From assembly GCA_014871385.1 (NCBI GenBank), contig CM026426.1, positions 75,010,303 to 75,074,302 of the forward strand: a DNA stretch of 64,000 nucleotides. Reading direction: 5' to 3'. This stretch comes from Ceratodon purpureus. Its lineage: Eukaryota > Streptophyta > Bryopsida > Pseudoditrichales > Ditrichaceae. The notes beneath the pieces are model-generated. The model searched no databases, was not told the DNA's origin, and was given only the letters and a program-made list of their open reading frames with translations. Each line of letters starts with the position of its first letter. Positions within the stretch are counted from its first letter, which is position 1. The translations under genes were made by a program, and so were the position numbers. This document shows positions 22,554 through 33,926 of the stretch, piece after piece.

Positions 22554-23285
22554 CTTCGCAACACCTCGATCTAAACCCAAGCCCACAACGGATCCTGAAA
22601 TTGCGAATCCGGCAGTGCTAAAGCGGCAACGCTGGCTCAGAAAGAAGCTAAGTAAGGAAGCAATTGGCGATCTGCTCTGTGCAGGGAGGGCTCCGAATAG
22701 TATTTCTGTGGCGACCCCACTTGTGAAATGAGGAAGAAGGTGGCTACTGCTCTGAGATTGAGACCTCGCTGGTGGGCGAAGTGACTTGTGACTTGGCGGC
22801 TGAGCAGGCGACGTGGGCCATGAGTGCCAGGGGTGGGAGGCGACAGGTTGCAAATTAATTTTTTTTTTACACGAAGGGTAATTCGCCAGGTAAAAAACAA
22901 GGTAAGATCTTGGCGACAATTCGCCCTTATAAAAATCGCTGCTCCCAACCTATCATGAACTGTTGAACTTCTTTGCTACAAATATTTTGATGACCTTTGT
23001 AAATGACATTCGGGTGGACCCCTGTAATATACCCGTCAAGTGGACCTGGTCTGCTGTGCAGTGTCTTACCCTTATCTCTGTCTACTGACTTTGGAATGTT
23101 TCTATTGGTAGTGGTCATATTATCGTAAGATTGGTAAGGCACATAGTTCTATGAGTTCATACCGTGGTATATTTGGTTGTTGATGTCTTCTATCAGGTCT
23201 GCGTCTTCATTGTGGGCGTAGTCTTGGACGGAGGATGTTTGTGGTGTGTGTGCTACGCCTGTCATATGTCTGGGGACATAGTCTG
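22554..23285. other. Spacer and probable 3' end of the LINE
   Basis: No gene recognised. A T10 run at 22859-22868 could be the poly(A) of the minus-strand LINE, which would put its 3' end there. The sequence from 22870 to 23285 would then be LINE 3' UTR. Confidence 0.35.
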
Positions 23286-25676
23286 CTAGTTGCATTGGAA
23301 GGCGATGTGGGCTTGGTGGTGATGGTGGTGGTGGTGGCTTTTTCGTCTTCGTGTGCGTGGTTGGACTGGATCTAAAGTTGAGATCTGAGTTCGAAGGAGA
23401 TTATGGTCTTGTCTCCTGTCCGGTGGTTCCTCCTGTTGTGGCTGCGCTGTTGGGCGCTGGCTGGTGGTGGGTTGGTCGGCCGTGGAGGTAGGATGACTCT
23501 GGCTGGAGCTGGGTTGTTTTGTCCTATTGTTTGGTCCTCTTTTGGCCTTGATTTTAGGTCTCGCTTTCGGTCTTCGTCGGGGCATGTGGCTGCGGTTATT
23601 AGGGTCCGCGAGTCTCTCTGCTAGCGTTTGCCTGACCGTCTTAAAGAGTTCAGTAATGGAAGCTTGTAGTTGAGTGTCCTGTGGCTCAACTACGCTAGGG
23701 TCCCCTGTGTCGCTGTCTGATTCTCTCTCGAGTTCAGTGTCGTCCGGCTTGACTGCATCTCCTATGGTAAGCCACCTTTCCGGGGGAAGGAGCATCCATG
23801 CTAATCTTGTTGCTCCTCTGTTTGCAAAGATGTTGCCATTAGACCAGATTTCCGTAAGTTTGTCTGTCATGGCTTGGCAACGTTCGGGTTTTTTGTATTT
23901 CTCTATTTCTAATTCGGCCTCCATTCCTATATAGATTGTCGTTCGCCAGGCGTTGAGGAGTGCAGCTCCTAGATGGAAGGGGTGGTTATTGAGCTCGTAG
24001 CGGCAGCGTTGACACCAGATGAACTTGAGTAAGCAGCTACGGAGGATATCCCATGGTGTGTTCATGTCAATTTTCGTTCTTCCTTGCGAGTCCCAGGTGA
24101 AGGTGTCTGCTGATAGAGGTGTTCCTAGAGGATCTATGAGGTCAGTTATGTATTGAGGCCAAACTAATGGGAGTAAGGTGCTATCTAAGGTTGATCTAGT
24201 ATCGTTGTATCTCTGCCAGGCTATGTTGACGTGCGAGCATGTGACGAGTGAGTGTTGTGGGGTATCTGCCCTGTTGTCGTTGCACATCCGACACGAGCCT
24301 GCATCTCCTATCTTCTTACGCCATTCTCCGACTGGTAGTCCTCCTCCTAATGTAAGCTTGTTCATGGCTGCCACTTTTCTTGGTCTCCAAGTGTGCCAGA
24401 TTCTTTGGAATATCCTAGTTTGTTCAGAGGTATTGTAGCCTTGTTCGATCAGTTGGAATGTGAGCCGCATAGGTTCCTGTTTCTGCATGAGTCCTATTAT
24501 ATAGCCACGTTAGGCTTCGTACTGGAAAAATGGGATTTTCTTCAGTTTATTGAGGGGTTTCCAATTCCAGGCCGCTGGGTCCCAAGATAGGTGTCGAGTA
24601 GGTTTGGATCCATACAACCATATGGTAGTGTCTTTCTCCATCTCCTGAGCCGGGTTATATCCTATGATTTTGCCTTTATGGTTCCTCAGTACTGTCCTAA
24701 TGGCTTGAAGGTTGTTGGTGTCAATTGGTTGAGGAGCGTCTGAGGTTTTCCGCAGTTGATTGGAAGGCTGTATGGAGTATATGCCTGCGTAGTGGATCCT
24801 ACGCAGGTTGAACCTGAGGTGGTAAACTGCTGTCGGTTTATTGTTGAGGAAAAGTCCTAGCCAGCCGTGTTTTTTGGTGGAGCAGAGGTTTGAAGGCAGC
24901 CATGGGATACTGTTGATATTTCGTGCTCGGTTCCTGACTTTTGTTTGCAGGCGGGCTTTGGTTTTTTGTCTAATTTCTATTGCCGTTAACCAGTCCGACC
25001 TGTTAGGGTTCCAAATATCCTGCACTGTATAGATTCCGCCTTTTGTCCAGCTCGGGAGTTGAGTCCTTGGACCGACTCCCCACTGTTCACCTGCTCTACT
25101 GGTTAAGAGTCGATTTCCGTAAAGTGATAGGTTTGCTTTGTCCTCGCAGGTCTTTGGGAAATGCTGTTCTAGTCCTTGGTGTAATGTGGACCATCCTGAC
25201 ATGATACTTCTAAATACTGTTGAACCTTTGGGTTTCAGCTTATTATAGTGCTGCATCATCCAGTTGATGTTGGGCTTCCACGGTCCGTAATGTCTTGGTT
25301 CAAGCTGTTCCAGGTTGTGAATCAAGAGTATCTTCCACGGTTCTACTTCTGGGCTGAGTGCTCTCACCAGTATTTTGGTGAGCAGGGCGTTGGCTTGGAG
25401 TTCGGGATCTAAGACCTTGATTCCCCCTTCAGTTTGAGGTAAAATGGCCGTATCCCATTTTAATTTGGCCCTTGTTTTCTTTCCAGCTGTGCCACACCAC
25501 ATGTAATCTCGTACTACCGCTCGAATTTTCTTCATGGCTGTCCCTGAAAATGCCGAGCAAGAGACCACATACCAGATAGATGCTAATATCACCTGGTTAA
25601 TAATTAGTACCCGACCAGCTAGAGAAAGCTGTTTTTCGACCATTTCTGAATGCTATACCGAATCTTATTAAGTACT
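23286..25676 (-). pseudogene. LINE ORF2, 3' part: thumb region and zf-RVT tail
   Basis: The segment after the copia insertion opens with NTVLNKIRYSIQKWSK; a shift in an A5 run near 25635 leads to QLSLAGRVLIINQVILASIWY, the standard post-RT block of plant L1 elements. The frame runs to TAA 24510-24512 and continues unshifted to 23286. A zf-RVT-like module (CRMCNDNRADTPQHSLVTCSH) lies near 24350-24250, and the C-terminus is Gln/Pro/Arg-rich with a His run. No RNase H motif was found. Confidence 0.6.
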
Positions 25677-25681
25677 GTGTT

Positions 25682-25987
25682 TGTTGAAATTACGGTGACC
25701 TGGCGGCATACCATGTATGCATATATATGAAATAGAAAATACTATCTGAGTATTTCGGTGCAGAATCAAGTTAGTTACGTAGCTGATGATTAGTTTGTTA
25801 TATTACCGAACTGATCAAGATCCCTCAGCTACTTAAACTTGACATGATGCGTTATTGAAATCATCTCTTGTACTGCCAATGTTTAAGCAATAAACATATT
25901 ACTCTTGTAGTGAAGCGCTGTGTCTGCATGATCTTGTGAGTCTGTCTCTTTCTTCTCAATTCATCGTTTCTTTACATATTTCCAACA
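25682..25987 (+). repeat. 5' LTR of the copia element
   Basis: 306 bp, TGTTGAAATTACGG...TTTCCAACA, with TG...CA ends. An AATAAA at 25889 may be a polyadenylation signal. No differences from the 3' LTR were seen by eye. Confidence 0.9.
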
Positions 25988-26000
25988 GGTTATGGGCCCA
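25988..26000 (+). promoter_or_regulatory. Primer-binding site, half-tRNA (initiator Met) type
   Basis: GGTTATGGGCCCA follows the 5' LTR directly. It is complementary to the anticodon-arm region (TGGGCCCATAACC) of eukaryotic initiator tRNA-Met rather than to a tRNA 3' end. This is the half-tRNA priming known for Drosophila copia and some algal and slime-mould copia elements. Confidence 0.7.
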
Positions 26001-26165
26001 CGCTATGCTAGCACCTGTGCAGGACATAGTGTAGAAATCGAAACTGATTTATCAAGCATATAGTCTGTTTCTTTTCTTCACCTACTCCTCCGTATCCTTT
26101 CACTGAGAGAAACAAATTGTTTGAGAAGTTTGCTGATTTTCATTACATCTTCTTTTTCGCCAAGT

Positions 26166-29100
26166 ATGGACGAAGAGATCTCTGAGAGACCTCCTCCCGC
26201 ACCAACCGTTCCTGCACAGAAAGCGGATATTCTCGATGGGTCTGTTAGCAGCCAGACCCCGCACCGTGTCATGCAGGTTTCTAGACATGATCTGGGAAAC
26301 CTCACCCAGATCGAAAAGCTTTCAGGAGACAATTTCCCTGTATGGAAATTCCAAATGTGCATTTTATTACGTGCCCACAAGATGCTAGGCATTGCAGATG
26401 GAAGTATCCCTAGAGAGTCTTTTGCTCAAGAAGAAGAATGGCTCAACAAAGATGCCGCTTGTCAGTCCTTCCTGATCTCTGCCATCGATAGCAAACTAAT
26501 ACATAGACTCATGAATTGTCGTACTGCAAACCAAATGTGGCGTCGGTTGTGCACAGTGCACGAGCAAAACGCCACTGAAAATGTCCAGATGCTGCAGCAA
26601 CAGTTCTTTGACATGAGAATGAAGCCGGATGCTGCAGTAGTTGACCACATCAGCAACATTGAGCAGCTTGCACATCAGTTGAACAACTTGGGAGAGACTG
26701 TATCAGATCAGGCCGTAATTTGCAAAATTTTAAGCACGTTACCATCAAGGTTTCGCCACCTTCAATCGGCTTGGGATAGTGTCCCACGCGCAGAGCAAAC
26801 CATTGAGTCTTTGACGCTGCGACTGCTCAAGGAAGAGAGTCGAAATAAAGTCCAAGAGTTCATGGAAAATGAAGAAGAGAAAGCCTTTTTCTCTAGCCGC
26901 GGCCAAGGATCAAGTTCTGGTCGGAGACTTCTTTCAGTAGAAGAGAAGCGAAAGCATGCAGCCAAGATTGCCGAGCTGAAGAAGAAAACTAAATGTCGAC
27001 GTTGTGGAAAGCATGGGCACTGGGAACGAGAGTGCCCTGATGGGAGAAAGGATGGTGACTCTGAGAAAGCAAGCAGAAAGACTATTGAAAGCAAGCAGTT
27101 GAAGAGTGAAGCACATGCAGTTATTACCGAGGATTTTGACGAGGGCAACAGTTCAGCCTTCATGGTTTATGTAGGCGACCGTTCAGAAGACGATGCTTGG
27201 TACCTGGACGGAGGAGCTACGGATCATATGACTGATCGTTTGGAATGGTTTGCTTCTTTCAAACCTGTGCCACAAGGACGGTGGCCTGTTATGATCGCCG
27301 ACAACCGTCGCCTTTGGGTACGTGGAGTAGGATGCATCCAGATTAAATGTGAACTTAACGGCTCCTACACACCATGCAATATCCATCGTGTGCTTTATGT
27401 CCCTGATCTGCGCAAGAATCTCTTCTCGATGGGACAAGCAGCTGATAAAGGATTTGTCACAACTTACACACGACGTAGTTGTTTTCTCACCAACCAAGAA
27501 GGCCGAGGCAAAGTGGTATTGATCGGTACCCGTGTCAACAAGCTCTACAAGCTGGCGCTCATCGTAAATCGCCCTCACAGTGCTGCGCACGTCACTATGG
27601 CACATGATACTGCCATCAACCGACTTTCCCCAAGACGGAGTGACACACACCTGCACGACATCTTACTCTTTGGCATCAACGTTTCGGGCATGTAAACCAT
27701 GAAATGCTTATCCATATGCATACACATAATACTGTCCAAGGCATGAATTTATTGCAACTGGCGCTACCAGATGCTCCATGTGAGGGATGCGCTATTGGAA
27801 AAAGTGCAAGACAACCTTTTCCTAAGATACGATCATCGTCAAGAGCTGCAAAACCCGGTGTTTTCTTTCACACCGATGTATGCGGCCCAATGAGACAAGA
27901 ATCACTGGGCAAAGCACGCTACTTCGTTTTATTTAAAGACGACTTCTTTGGCTACCGGTTTGTTTACTGCATCAGACAAAAATCAGACGTTTTGGACCGT
28001 TTCAAAACACTTTGCAAGCTTGTACCTCAGCAAACCGGAAATCACATTCAGCAGATTAGAAGTGACCGAGGCGGCGAGTTTTTAGGCAAAGAGTTTAGAA
28101 AGTTTCTCACTGACTCATTTATTCGCCACGAGCTAACAGCTCCATATACTCCTGAGCAAAATGGGAGCGCAGAGCGAGACAACCGCACATTGGTTGAATG
28201 TATACGCACTATGCTCCATGCTAAGCAGCTCCAACTCAACCTGTGGGGAGAAGCAACCCAAACAGCCGCCTATCTGCTAAACCGCACGGCATCTCGAACA
28301 CGATCACACAAAACTCCCTATGAGCTTTGGACAGGCGACGTCCCTTCAGTCTCCCATTTACGCATCTTTGGATGCGTTGCATATGCTCACATCCTGAAGA
28401 TGAACAGGCACAAGCTGGATCCGAAGAGCTTCAAAACTATTTTTGTTGGCTACTGTAGCGACACCAAGGCTTATCGACTTTGGGATGCTAAGCGCCAAAG
28501 AATTATTGTGAGCCGTGATGTTATTTTTGACGAATTTTCTGTTCCTGGTCAAACAACGCCGGAAGTCTTTTCAGGATTATTCACTTTCCATGATGCCGTT
28601 TTTGGTCCTGCAACGTCTACTACAGCTGGTGACTTCCCGTTGCCTCCACAGCACGCCTCGATCTCCACTCAGCCACCAGTCACTATGCCTGAAATTATGC
28701 AAGATGATCTGAATGTGCCGCTGGATACCATGCCTGATTGCAACGGCACTTTGGAATCAGCCAATCTTGCCCCATGCATCTCACCTGTACCTCGAGCTCA
28801 CTCAACTCGACCCACGCGCGTTTGCAGCGCGCCCACCCACTTACGGGATTACATCGTGCCACCTGCTTTTGCAGGCCTGGTTGCCAGCACTCATATTCCT
28901 GACGACCCTGATACGTACGCCGATGCGATTGCTAGCCAGCACTCCTCCGAATGGCGTGCAGCAATGAAAGCCGAGTATGACTCTTTACTCAAAAATAAGA
29001 CTTGGCGTCTTGTGCCTCTGCCATGTGCTCGTAAACCAGTCAAGTGCAAATGGGTTTACCGCGTGAAAACACACTCTGACGGATCTGTGGCAAAGTTCAA

Positions 29101-30466
29101 GGCACGCCTTGTTGCAAAAGGTTACACCCAGCAACACGGCATAGACTATGACCAGACTTTTAGTCCGGTTGTGAAGTATGAATCCATACGTACAGTGCTT
29201 GCAATTGCCGCTCAGCAGCACATGGACATTGTCCAGTTCGATATCCAGGCAGCTTTTCTCCATGGCATTCTTGATACCGTTATCTATATGTTACAACCCC
29301 AAGGATTTGAGGTACCAAGCCAGAGTGATTCTCCCCTTGTTTGTCTTCTTCAGAAAACTTTATATGGCCTTAAGCAATCTGGTCGTATCTGGAACCAGAC
29401 GTTTGATGAGTTTCTTGCGCAATTTGATCTTGCTCCTACCAAGGCGGATCCATGTGTTTACATTTCCAAGGATGAGCCACGCCTCATTGTCACACTCTTT
29501 GTGGACGATGGCCTTGCATGCTGTTCCTCACCCACACGATTACAGCAGCTTATTCAATATATGGAGGACCATTTTGCTATTACTCGTTCATCTGCAGATT
29601 TGTACGTTGGCTTGCACATCTTCTGTCTGCCAACTGAAGGACGGATTTTTATCCACCAAGCAATCTACCTTCGCCGCATTTTGACACGCTTTGGACTTGT
29701 TGACTGCACTCCTTTAAGCACCCCTGCCGACCCAAATGTCAAACTTGACGACACCAGTGAGCCGTTTCAGCCTCCATTTCTCTATTCAGCTGCTGTGGGA
29801 TGCTTACTCTTTGCCCAAACACTCAGTCGACCTGACATAAGTTATGCTGTGAGCATGGTGGCTCAGTTCACAGCGAATCCACAGCGCTCGCATTATCATG
29901 CGGTTATGAGGATCTTTCGCTATCTTGCAGGTACTTTGAACCTCGGGCTTTGTTTCGGCCAACATGACGGACCTCTTCTGCTCGAAGGATATGGAGATGC
30001 AGACTATGCAGGCGACATCACCGATCGCAAGTCTCGCACCGGCACCATTCTCCTACTTAGCGGTGCTCCCGTGGCATGGTGCAGCCGGAAACAACAGTGC
30101 GTGGCCACCTCAACCACCGAGGCAGAGTATATCGCTGCTGGTTCTACCACAAAAGATATTATCTGGCATCGCCGTTTGCTCTCAAACCTTCGCTTTGAAC
30201 AGTCACAGGCCACACGACTCTTCTCCGACAATCAAAGTGCCATCAGATTGGTGCATAATCCTGAGTTCCACCGTCGTACTAAGCACATCGATATTGTGTT
30301 TCATTTCATTCGGGAGCATCAACGCACGGGTGCTATTGATATTCAGTACATTCCAACGCTCAAACAGCTTGCTGATCTCTTTACGAAAGCGTTGCCTTTT
30401 GATCGCTTTACCTTGCTGCGAACCTGTATTGGTTTGCTGCCGATACCCACAGTTGCTACAGTTTAA
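26166..30466 (+). CDS. copia gag-pol coding region (fossil element)
   Basis: Begins MDEEISERPPPAP. In order: a Gag region of about 280 residues (UBN2-like), a CCHC knuckle (CRRCGKHGHWEREC), an aspartic protease site (WYLDGGATDHM), integrase core with Asp/Asp/Glu segments (HTDVCGPM, DRGGEFLG, EQNGSAERDN), copia-type reverse transcriptase (KWVYRVK, QFDIQAAFLHG, LFVDDGLACC) and RNase H (GYGDADYAGD, SDNQSAI, TKHIDI). The coding region carries about one break and otherwise looks well preserved. The element encodes particle, processing, reverse-transcription and integration functions known for the family. Confidence 0.85.
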
Positions 30467-30517
30467 TTCATATCACCTCATGCTGGAGACCACTTTGTAC
30501 TAGTACTTACTGGTCTC

Positions 30518-30525
30518 AGGGAGGG
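30518..30525 (+). promoter_or_regulatory. Polypurine tract of the copia element
   Basis: AGGGAGGG directly before the 3' LTR, the expected plus-strand primer position. Confidence 0.7.
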
Positions 30526-30831
30526 TGTTGAAATTACGGTGACCTGGCGGCATACCATGTATGCATATATATGAAATAGAAAATACTATCTGAGTATTTC
30601 GGTGCAGAATCAAGTTAGTTACGTAGCTGATGATTAGTTTGTTATATTACCGAACTGATCAAGATCCCTCAGCTACTTAAACTTGACATGATGCGTTATT
30701 GAAATCATCTCTTGTACTGCCAATGTTTAAGCAATAAACATATTACTCTTGTAGTGAAGCGCTGTGTCTGCATGATCTTGTGAGTCTGTCTCTTTCTTCT
30801 CAATTCATCGTTTCTTTACATATTTCCAACA
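30526..30831 (+). repeat. 3' LTR of the copia element
   Basis: 306 bp, same sequence as the 5' LTR by eye. Followed by GTGTT, the second target-duplication copy. Confidence 0.9.
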
Positions 30832-30836
30832 GTGTT

Positions 30837-33800
30837 ATCAATCTCTTCTTTTGCAACATCGTATCCAAGTGGATAACCGAGGTATGCATATGTCGTATCT
30901 TGCATACGTTCCTTTGGCTAGCCAAATTAACCCTACTTCGTTGCCCCATTCCCAGGTTCTCTCACTTTCGTTAGCCCAGATCACGCGGCTTTTATGCCAA
31001 TTTACTTCTGCACCTGAGGCCTCGCTGTACAAGTTGAAAACGTTAAGAACTCTATCTAAGTTTTCAGCTGTTCTAGTTAGGAATAGTAGAGTGTCATCAG
31101 CAAACAATTGACTGAATATCGTGGAGCCATTAGGCATCTTAAGTCCTTGTATTCCGAACTTCGAGTCTTGAAGCATGTAAGCAAAAACATTAGCTACTAG
31201 TAAAAACAAATAAGGGGCCAGAGGGCAGCCTTGATGAACAGACCTTTGAAGATTGAAGGATTTGATTTTTATACCGTCGAGCATTACTACTGAGTTTGCT
31301 TCTTTATGTAAGGACATGATCCATTTTATCCAGGTTGGTGAAAAGCCCATCTTGAGCATTGTGGCTTCTAAAAATGACCATGAGACCCTATCATATGCTT
31401 TGTCAAAGTCCATTAGGAGTAGAATTAGATCTTGGTTGGAATCTTTTGCCCATTGCATGGATTCGTAAGCCAAATAGATGTTGTCAAAGATACATCTGTT
31501 TGGTACAAATCCAATTTGTGATGGTAGAATCCAGGATTTTAAGTTAGTGGTCATTCGTTTGGCTAGGAGTTTAACAATAATTTTATATAACGAGTTAAGG
31601 AGTGTGATGGGCCTAAAATTGGTTAGAGAAGAGAGTTCACCATTCTTAGGGATTAGGACGATTTTGCCTTCGTTTACGTAATCTGGAAGGACGCCTATGT
31701 TAAGTGTTTCTAGGATAAAACTAATGATATGTTGCTCTATGCCTTCCCACATGTCTTGAAAAAACTCAGTGGGTATAGCATCCATACCTGGGGCTTTATT
31801 GCTCGGCAAATCATGTATAGCTCGCCGGATTTCTGCTGCTGTCACCTCTTGAGTGAGTTCGACATTTTGTTGCTCCGTTACGAGTTGGGGTAGGCTTTCG
31901 AGACAAGTGGTTCGAGCAGCTTCGCTGTTCTCCACCTCAGTGTCGGCTGTGTAAAGTTTTTGGTAGAAACCTGTGGCATGCTCGCTGAGAGGGATTTGTC
32001 CTCTGATTATCTTGCCGTTCTCAACTAGTTTTGCAAATTTCGGAGAAGGTTTACGGTCTTTATGGAACTCGAAAAATTGCTTACTGCACCTGTCTCCCAC
32101 TCTAGTCCATTTGGCAGCTGATTTGTTGATCTTCTTGTCTAATCTTCGTTTTCGGATAGTGTGTAATTCAGCTTGGGCCTTGGAGAGTTTTTGGCGAGCT
32201 TCGTCGTTGTGCCAATCTTGGTGGAGCTGTTCTTCGGCAGTAAGAATTTCTTTGATTTCTTCATCGTATTTGGTTTGCCATTGCTTCTTGGTACGATAAG
32301 AATATGCGTCACTTGCTGCCTTGACTGATCGTAGCGCGTTCTGAATTTTCCTTACGTGGTTGTTCGTTGCCAGCCAGGGTGCCTGGTATCCGTCTTTCCA
32401 GGCGTCCTCTAGGATTGTCCGACCTTCAACTGTATTCAGGAGTGAGTGGTTGAATTGAGTGAACCTGGGTGTGTTGGCAGCTTGATGGACTAGCTTCAAC
32501 ACCACGGGGGCATGGTCGGAGATTTTACCCAAAGAGGCTATCTCTTGAATGGTCGGGGGATATAGAATTTGTCAATTCTGGAGGCTTTTCGAAGCTCCCC
32601 CTTCTGTAAGTTATCCCAGCTAAAGCGTTTTTTGTTAAGTCTTCTAAATTCTGTCATGTGGAAGCTGTCAGCGAGGTTGAACCGGAGTTTAAGGCATGTC
32701 CATGCTTCAATTTCTCTGGCTTCCATATTCGTCTTGCGACTGCCACCAATGTGGTCATCCAATGACTCTATTGAGTTGAAGTCTCCCCAAGTATCCATTC
32801 GGCTTTTGGTACGTTTGCATTCGTAAGAGCTTCCTAGAGGTTGGCTCGTCTGTGTGAGTCGTTGTGGGCGTATATGTTGATGATGCCGACCTTGAATTGG
32901 GGATTAAGTTGTAGCACAACATATTGAGCTCTTCCAGCGAGAATGATCCCGGAGGATTTGACCAGGTCTGTGAGTCTGTTGGAGAGCAGGATTGCCGTAC
33001 CTCCTCTTGTTTTATCTGTTCTTGCTGAATAGGAACCCTCATTCCATAGGGCTAGGCCTCCCATAAAATAAAGTTGTGAAGTTAGCTGAATGCAATCCTT
33101 AGCATTATAGCGGTGCTCTTGGAGCAAGATAACATCCTGGACTCTAAGAGTAGTGGTCCCAAAAGGCGTATTTTTTCCAGACGCCATCGTTTCCATGTCC
33201 TAGTGCTTGGACATTCTGAGTGACTAAAGTAAACTTCGGATTTTTTTTCATTCTAAACGAACAAATGGAAAATCCTCTTGAGCTACTAGATTCTAGCTTG
33301 TGGTGCCTCATCTTCTTGTTGTCGGGCTTTGGCGGTGAAGATGGGTCGGGGGTGTCGAATGCCCCGGGAAACATATTCGTCCAGACGTTGAACCCTGGCA
33401 GGCTCGGCTGTATGCTTCCTTTCGGGGTAGTGCGAATAATCCATTTGGTCTCCTCCGGCATGCTCTTCCAAAGGTAAGACCTAGAGTTGACAAAAACTAT
33501 GTCTGAGTCACCTGTGTTGATCATGGGCATGATATAGCATCTGGATATCTTGGTATCTTCTGGTTTCCAGAAGTAGGTCCAGGATGCTTTCTCCCAACCT
33601 GCCAATGGGTTGTGCTGATTGTTGAAGTCCCTAATGATGGTTCGGAGTTCAACTAGTGTCTCATTGGCAATTTGTAGCCTACAGATCTTAGCAGACCAAT
33701 AGATTTCTTCTATAGTGTTAAGTTCTGTAAGCTGGAATGAGAATATTGGACTAACTTGTTTGAGCTTGATGTCGGCCAGAAACTCCATCTTGTTGTCGGT

Positions 33801-33926
33801 GCCGGTGATGCGGTAGAAGATCGGAACAATAGTGCATCTGATCGCCATGGTCTCCGGCAATTCCTCTATTCCGATGGCCTTTAAGTAATGTGGGGAGATG
33901 TCTGAGGACCTGTAAAATCGCTTGCT
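30837..33926 (-). pseudogene. LINE ORF2, 5' part: N-terminal extension, APE endonuclease, reverse transcriptase
   Basis: Directly after the TAG of ORF1 the same frame continues for about 230 codons of unrecognised sequence and then reaches the endonuclease start (FTLVTQNVQALG). After one-base changes near 33180, 32820 and 32550, the endonuclease motifs are LLQEHR, GGTAILL, WGDFNSIES, SRIDKFYI and SDHAPVVL; all expected APE signatures are present. The reverse transcriptase follows in 32532-30930: NFRPITLLNSLYKI, LLLMDFDKAYDRVSW, QGCPLAPYLF and the active-site FADDTLLFL, then YLGYPLG after a further shift near 30940. The coding sense continues on the other side of the copia insertion. Target-primed reverse transcription is the family mechanism. 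Confidence 0.7.

Larger units (their letters stand above)
25682..30831 (+). mobile_element. Ty1/copia LTR retrotransposon, young, inserted in the LINE
   Basis: It has two 306-bp LTRs that I cannot tell apart by eye, a GTGTT target duplication (25677-25681 and 30832-30836), a primer site, a purine tract and a gag-pol coding region in copia order (protease, integrase, reverse transcriptase, RNase H). It sits inside the reverse-strand LINE, so it is younger than that element. LTR identity implies a recent insertion. It looks close to whole, with about one break in the coding region. Confidence 0.9.

Noticed and set aside
22927-23142. 71-codon minus frame (MPYQSYDNMTTT...) as a gene
   Set aside because: Lies in the probable LINE 3' region, no motif, short.
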